Assembly: GCA_017619835.1 (NCBI GenBank)
Contig: JAFZRN010000025.1
Location: 62,001 to 126,000 of the forward strand
Length of the DNA: 64,000 bases
Direction: 5' to 3'
Origin: Eubacterium sp.
Lineage (GTDB): Bacteria > Bacillota > Clostridia > Lachnospirales > Lachnospiraceae
Part shown: positions 60,812 to 64,000 of the stretch, piece by piece
How the letters are laid out: every line of letters starts with the position of its first letter
Position numbering within the stretch: the stretch's first letter is position 1
The notes under the pieces: model-generated
The model's input: the letters and a program-made list of their open reading frames with translations, nothing else
The model's database searches: none
What the model was told of the DNA's origin: nothing
Position numbers and translations under genes: made by a program

Positions 60812-63800
60812 ATGAAAAGAATAAGAAGGACACTGGCACTTATATTGTCAGTATTTCTGGTGTTCGGACTTATCAATATTCCGAACTCCGGCAGCGTAGT
60901 TTACGCTGATGATGAAGTAAGAACATATGATGTAACGCTGCATGTTACATATCCTGATGGAACTGTAGCTGATGATCAGGTTCTTACTTATGAATATGAT
61001 GAGTATGTAGATGTTACTGATTTTGGCTATGAGTATGAAGGGTATCGCATTTCCGGATGGGATGAAGATGATGATTCAACGGATTGGGGCCGTTATATAG
61101 TCGATGAAGATAGACTAAATATTTGGCGTGATTTAGATTTATATGCGGTCTGGGTTAAAGATCCGGTTACGATCACATATCATTCTAATTATCCTGATGG
61201 AAGCGATGATGAAATCATTACAGAACAATATCACCCGGGAAAAGATGCGGATGATTATGTTTTTAATGGAAAACTATTCAGTTTTGAAGGATATACTTTT
61301 GAAGCATATACAGAGAGTCCTACAGATATTTATACTTCGGGCTGGTATAGAGATGGTGATACATATGCATTAACAGAAGACGTAGAGGTATATGCTCATT
61401 GGGAAAGAAGCATCAAGATCACATTTGATGCTAGTGGCGGAAAATTCAGTGATGACAGTACCTCAAAAGAAATAAATACTCATGTTGGGTATTATTATGA
61501 TGATATTGAAGATCCCATCTGTGAAGGTAAATACTTTATAGGCTGGTATGTTCCAAATCATTATGATTTATATAGTTCAGGTGAAATCGAAAGCATATAT
61601 TTTGAAGATGATGTTACTATTGAAGCAAGATATGCTGATCCAATAACTGTTACCATTGACGCAGGTGATGCTGTTTTTGATAATGGACAGTCGGTTCTTA
61701 CATTTGAAATACCAAGTGGGACAAGCCTTAATGATAGTGGATATTCTTTTACTGATCCGCAGCTTGAGAATAAATATCTTAAAGGCTGGTATTGGGAAAA
61801 TGGTCCTTATGGAATAAATTACAGAAACTGGAACGTTTCTAATATTTCTTATACTGAAGACGTGACATTTACAGCTGTATGGGCTGATGCCTGTACGGTC
61901 TATTTTGATGCCAACGGTGGTGTTATCACAGGTAATAGTGATTCATATTCTGTATACATGCCTGTGAATGAAACAATGGAAGAAAATAATATAGAGCTTA
62001 ATCTTTATCCTGAGTGGAAGGCTGAAGGAAGAAAGAAGGTATTTGATTACTGGAAGTGGGATGAAGATCCATACGAAGGACAATATTACCTTTACGATAT
62101 TCAGTATTATATGACATTTGAAGAGGATGCTCATTTCACTGCTCAGTGGCTGAATAAGTATAATGTTACATTTGATGCCAATGGTGGGTATTTTGGTGAT
62201 CCTGAAACTACGCAGATAGAAGAAGAATACGTTGAAAATTATCCTATTAATAATCACAGTTATTCATTGCCAAAATATCCTGATGACAGCAAAGCATTTG
62301 TAGGCTGGAAAAACCTTAGTGATGGTGAAATATATAAGGATGTGGATCTTTGCTGGTTAACTGTTGAAGATGATATGACTTTTGAAGCTGTATGGGACAC
62401 TGTCTGTACTGTTACCGTTTATGCAAATGGCGGACACTTTGATGAAACAAATGAGAATGGTGACTATCTTACAGAGATCTCATATAAGGTGGCAAAAGGA
62501 GCAAGTATTTACAGTACATATAATTATGTTCCGAACTGTTATTGGGAAGGCGCCGAATATGAAAAGATATTTTCAGGCTGGACCATGGATGGTGATGATG
62601 AAAATACATATGGCTATATCAGCGATCAAACAATTACCGAAGATACTGTTTTCAGGGCTAAGTGGTTAAATAATTATGTAGTTACGTTTGATGCTAATGG
62701 TGGCTATTTTGATTATGGTTATTATAACAGCAATACTTATACTAATTCTATTAAAGAGGGTTATCATATAGATTATTGTCAGACTCCATCAATAGATAAT
62801 GGAAAGGTATTCTATGGATGGAAGATAAAAGATTCTGATGATGAAACTATATATCGCAGCTCTGAATTACCTGATATAGATATTACAGATAATATAACTC
62901 TCCTTGCAGTGTGGGGTGAAGATTGCTATACAATAACCCTGGATGCTAACGGAGGAAGCTTCTATGATGATACTACTACGAAGACATTTTCAGTTGCTCC
63001 GGGCACCTCGCTTAATGACAATAATTATAGTTATAATTTTAATTATAACAGTAATGATGATCTTATATTTGTCGGCTGGAAGCTGGGAGCTGATGGAGTA
63101 GAGCTTTTTAGTGATTATGATATTTATAGTTTCACTGTAAATGAAGAAGTAACATTCTATGCCGTATGGGTAGAGAATATAAATATCAAGTTTTACTCAG
63201 AAGATGGATATTATTGTGGTGAAGAAGATAATCATGAGTATTCATTTACAGCTTCTTCAGGTGCAAAATTAGATGAATCATATGGGCTATACAATTTATA
63301 TTTTGATAGAGAAGGCTTTTATGTTGAAGGATATAAGATTGATGGAGATGATTCCGAAACATTATATGTGACTGATAGCTATAATGTTCCGGAAGGAGCG
63401 GTATATATCGGTGATTATGCTCCTGTAGAGGATACAACCTTTATTGTTCAATGGAAGAAGTACCTGAATTATACTTTTACCAGTGAATATGGTTATATCC
63501 AGGGCCTTGAAGAATCAACTTCGTACGTGGCTTATTGTGTAGAAAACAGTGAGTATGGTAATTCAGTTTACATAACACAAGAAATAAACGGAAAGGTATT
63601 TGCAGGCTGGAAAGATACTGAGACAGGTATAATCTATCAGTCATATAGTAACTATGTTGATGGAATAGAAAATTATCTGGAAGAGCTTCCTGTTGATAAA
63701 GATTATTCGTTCGAAGCTGTATGGGAAGATGCATATATTGTTACATTCTATTCAGAGGATGGATATTTAAATAGCTCACCTGATGATAGATATATGACAT

Positions 63801-64000
63801 TTAATGTAAGAGACGGTTATTCGATTGGAACATATCCAAGTGTTAAGTCTCGTGAGGGCTATATTCTGACAGGCTGGAAGATTGATGGTGATGATGAGAT
63901 ATATTATCAGGGTTATGATAGTACCGATGATCAGAAGCTGATTAAGGATTATTGTCCTGATTCTAATGTTACTTTGATCGCAGTCTGGGAAGAAGCATAT
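60812..64000 (+). CDS. Large InlB-repeat surface protein (3' end outside window)
   Basis: The frame is open from ATG 60812 to the window end (1063 codons), with AGGAGAGGGAG upstream. A signal peptide (RRTLALILSVFLVFGLINI, cut near VYADD) is followed by tandem ~75-residue InlB/Listeria-Bacteroides-type beta repeats, each starting near VTFDANGG and ending with a GW motif and a (V/A)W residue pair (e.g. TFEAVW, LLAVWGED). About twelve repeats are visible. Such proteins are secreted and often wall-anchored adhesins. The C-terminal anchor lies outside. Same direction as dacF-like gene, own promoter likely in the 160-base gap. Confidence 0.9.
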   Translation, partial: MKRIRRTLALILSVFLVFGLINIPNSGSVVYADDEVRTYDVTLHVTYPDGTVADDQVLTYEYDEYVDVTDFGYEYEGYRISGWDEDDDSTDWGRYIVDEDRLNIWRDLDLYAVWVKDPVTITYHSNYPDGSDDEIITEQYHPGKDADDYVFNGKLFSFEGYTFEAYTESPTDIYTSGWYRDGDTYALTEDVEVYAHWERSIKITFDASGGKFSDDSTSKEINTHVGYYYDDIEDPICEGKYFIGWYVPNHYDLYSSGEIESIYFEDDVTIEARYADPITVTIDAGDAVFDNGQSVLTFEIPSGTSLNDSGYSFTDPQLENKYLKGWYWENGPYGINYRNWNVSNISYTEDVTFTAVWADACTVYFDANGGVITGNSDSYSVYMPVNETMEENNIELNLYPEWKAEGRKKVFDYWKWDEDPYEGQYYLYDIQYYMTFEEDAHFTAQWLNKYNVTFDANGGYFGDPETTQIEEEYVENYPINNHSYSLPKYPDDSKAFVGWKNLSDGEIYKDVDLCWLTVEDDMTFEAVWDTVCTVTVYANGGHFDETNENGDYLTEISYKVAKGASIYSTYNYVPNCYWEGAEYEKIFSGWTMDGDDENTYGYISDQTITEDTVFRAKWLNNYVVTFDANGGYFDYGYYNSNTYTNSIKEGYHIDYCQTPSIDNGKVFYGWKIKDSDDETIYRSSELPDIDITDNITLLAVWGEDCYTITLDANGGSFYDDTTTKTFSVAPGTSLNDNNYSYNFNYNSNDDLIFVGWKLGADGVELFSDYDIYSFTVNEEVTFYAVWVENINIKFYSEDGYYCGEEDNHEYSFTASSGAKLDESYGLYNLYFDREGFYVEGYKIDGDDSETLYVTDSYNVPEGAVYIGDYAPVEDTTFIVQWKKYLNYTFTSEYGYIQGLEESTSYVAYCVENSEYGNSVYITQEINGKVFAGWKDTETGIIYQSYSNYVDGIENYLEELPVDKDYSFEAVWEDAYIVTFYSEDGYLNSSPDDRYMTFNVRDGYSIGTYPSVKSREGYILTGWKIDGDDEIYYQGYDSTDDQKLIKDYCPDSNVTLIAVWEEAY

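Noticed and set aside
61143-62669. Short + and - strand frames inside the InlB-repeat gene
   Set aside because: They are out-of-frame shadows of the open frame from 60812 to the window end.

Overview
The window reads as the chromosome of a low-to-moderate GC member of the Lachnospiraceae, probably Butyrivibrio-like. This is inferred from a DUF975 membrane protein, an InlB-repeat and MBG-domain surface protein, flavodiiron protein and VanZ/RlmH/DacF neighbours, AGGAGG-type ribosome sites and overall codon style. I cannot name a species, and base composition was judged by eye.

Layout. (1) 1-513 is the tail of an ABC exporter almost identical to one at 13.9-15.7 kb, so a paralogous cluster probably lies to the left. 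(2) 573-4727 is chromosomal backbone: DUF975 protein, uracil permease, a small unknown protein and a diacylglycerol-kinase-like lipid kinase. (3) 4.9-17.8 kb is an AT-rich, tightly packed carrier-protein cluster: two acyl-AMP ligases, each with a stand-alone carrier protein, an adenylation-carrier didomain protein, four BtrH-like proteins and two ABC exporters. (4) 18.4-21.9 kb adds a nucleotidyltransferase, a SerRS-like amino acid:[carrier protein] ligase, a third carrier protein and an Sfp-type phosphopantetheinyl transferase. (5) 22.9-37.2 kb looks less AT-rich and is bordered by an IS3 transposase remnant on the left and a Tn916-type integrase remnant on the right. It holds an RmlD-like reductase, thymidylate-kinase homologue, AroE-like dehydrogenase with an unknown N-terminal domain, ABC-2 exporter, two radical SAM/SPASM enzymes, a nucleotidyltransferase, an HPr-kinase-like protein, a divergent CTP synthase whose glutaminase triad is lost, and an Orn/Lys/Arg-decarboxylase-like PLP enzyme. 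This is the best candidate for an undescribed system. (6) 37.6-39.9 kb returns to AT-rich sequence: a radical SAM gene with an N-terminal adenylation-domain scrap, a metallo-hydrolase and a CYTH protein. (7) 40.1-42.3 kb is an AgrA/AgrC-like LytTR response regulator and GHKL kinase. (8) 42.3-64 kb is backbone: AraC regulator, MATE pump, MarR regulator with two ArsA-Hsp20 ATPases and a copper ATPase, solute-binding lipoprotein, flavodiiron protein, PurF-like protein, two repeat-rich surface proteins, RlmH, VanZ and DacF.

How it fits together. A 14-15 bp direct repeat with 20 bp periodicity lies upstream of the LytTR regulator (40132-40165). It occurs four times, two per strand, upstream of the carrier-protein cluster (4895-4980). 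The simplest reading is that the two-component system at 40.3-42.3 kb controls the cluster, and probably itself. Carrier-protein chemistry would build and transfer an acyl or amino-acyl unit, BtrH-like proteins would act as acyltransferases or hydrolases, and the paired ABC proteins would export the product. The nucleotide-centred island seems to have been inserted into this cluster later, with IS110-type, IS3 and integrase debris at its seams. The products of both clusters are unknown.
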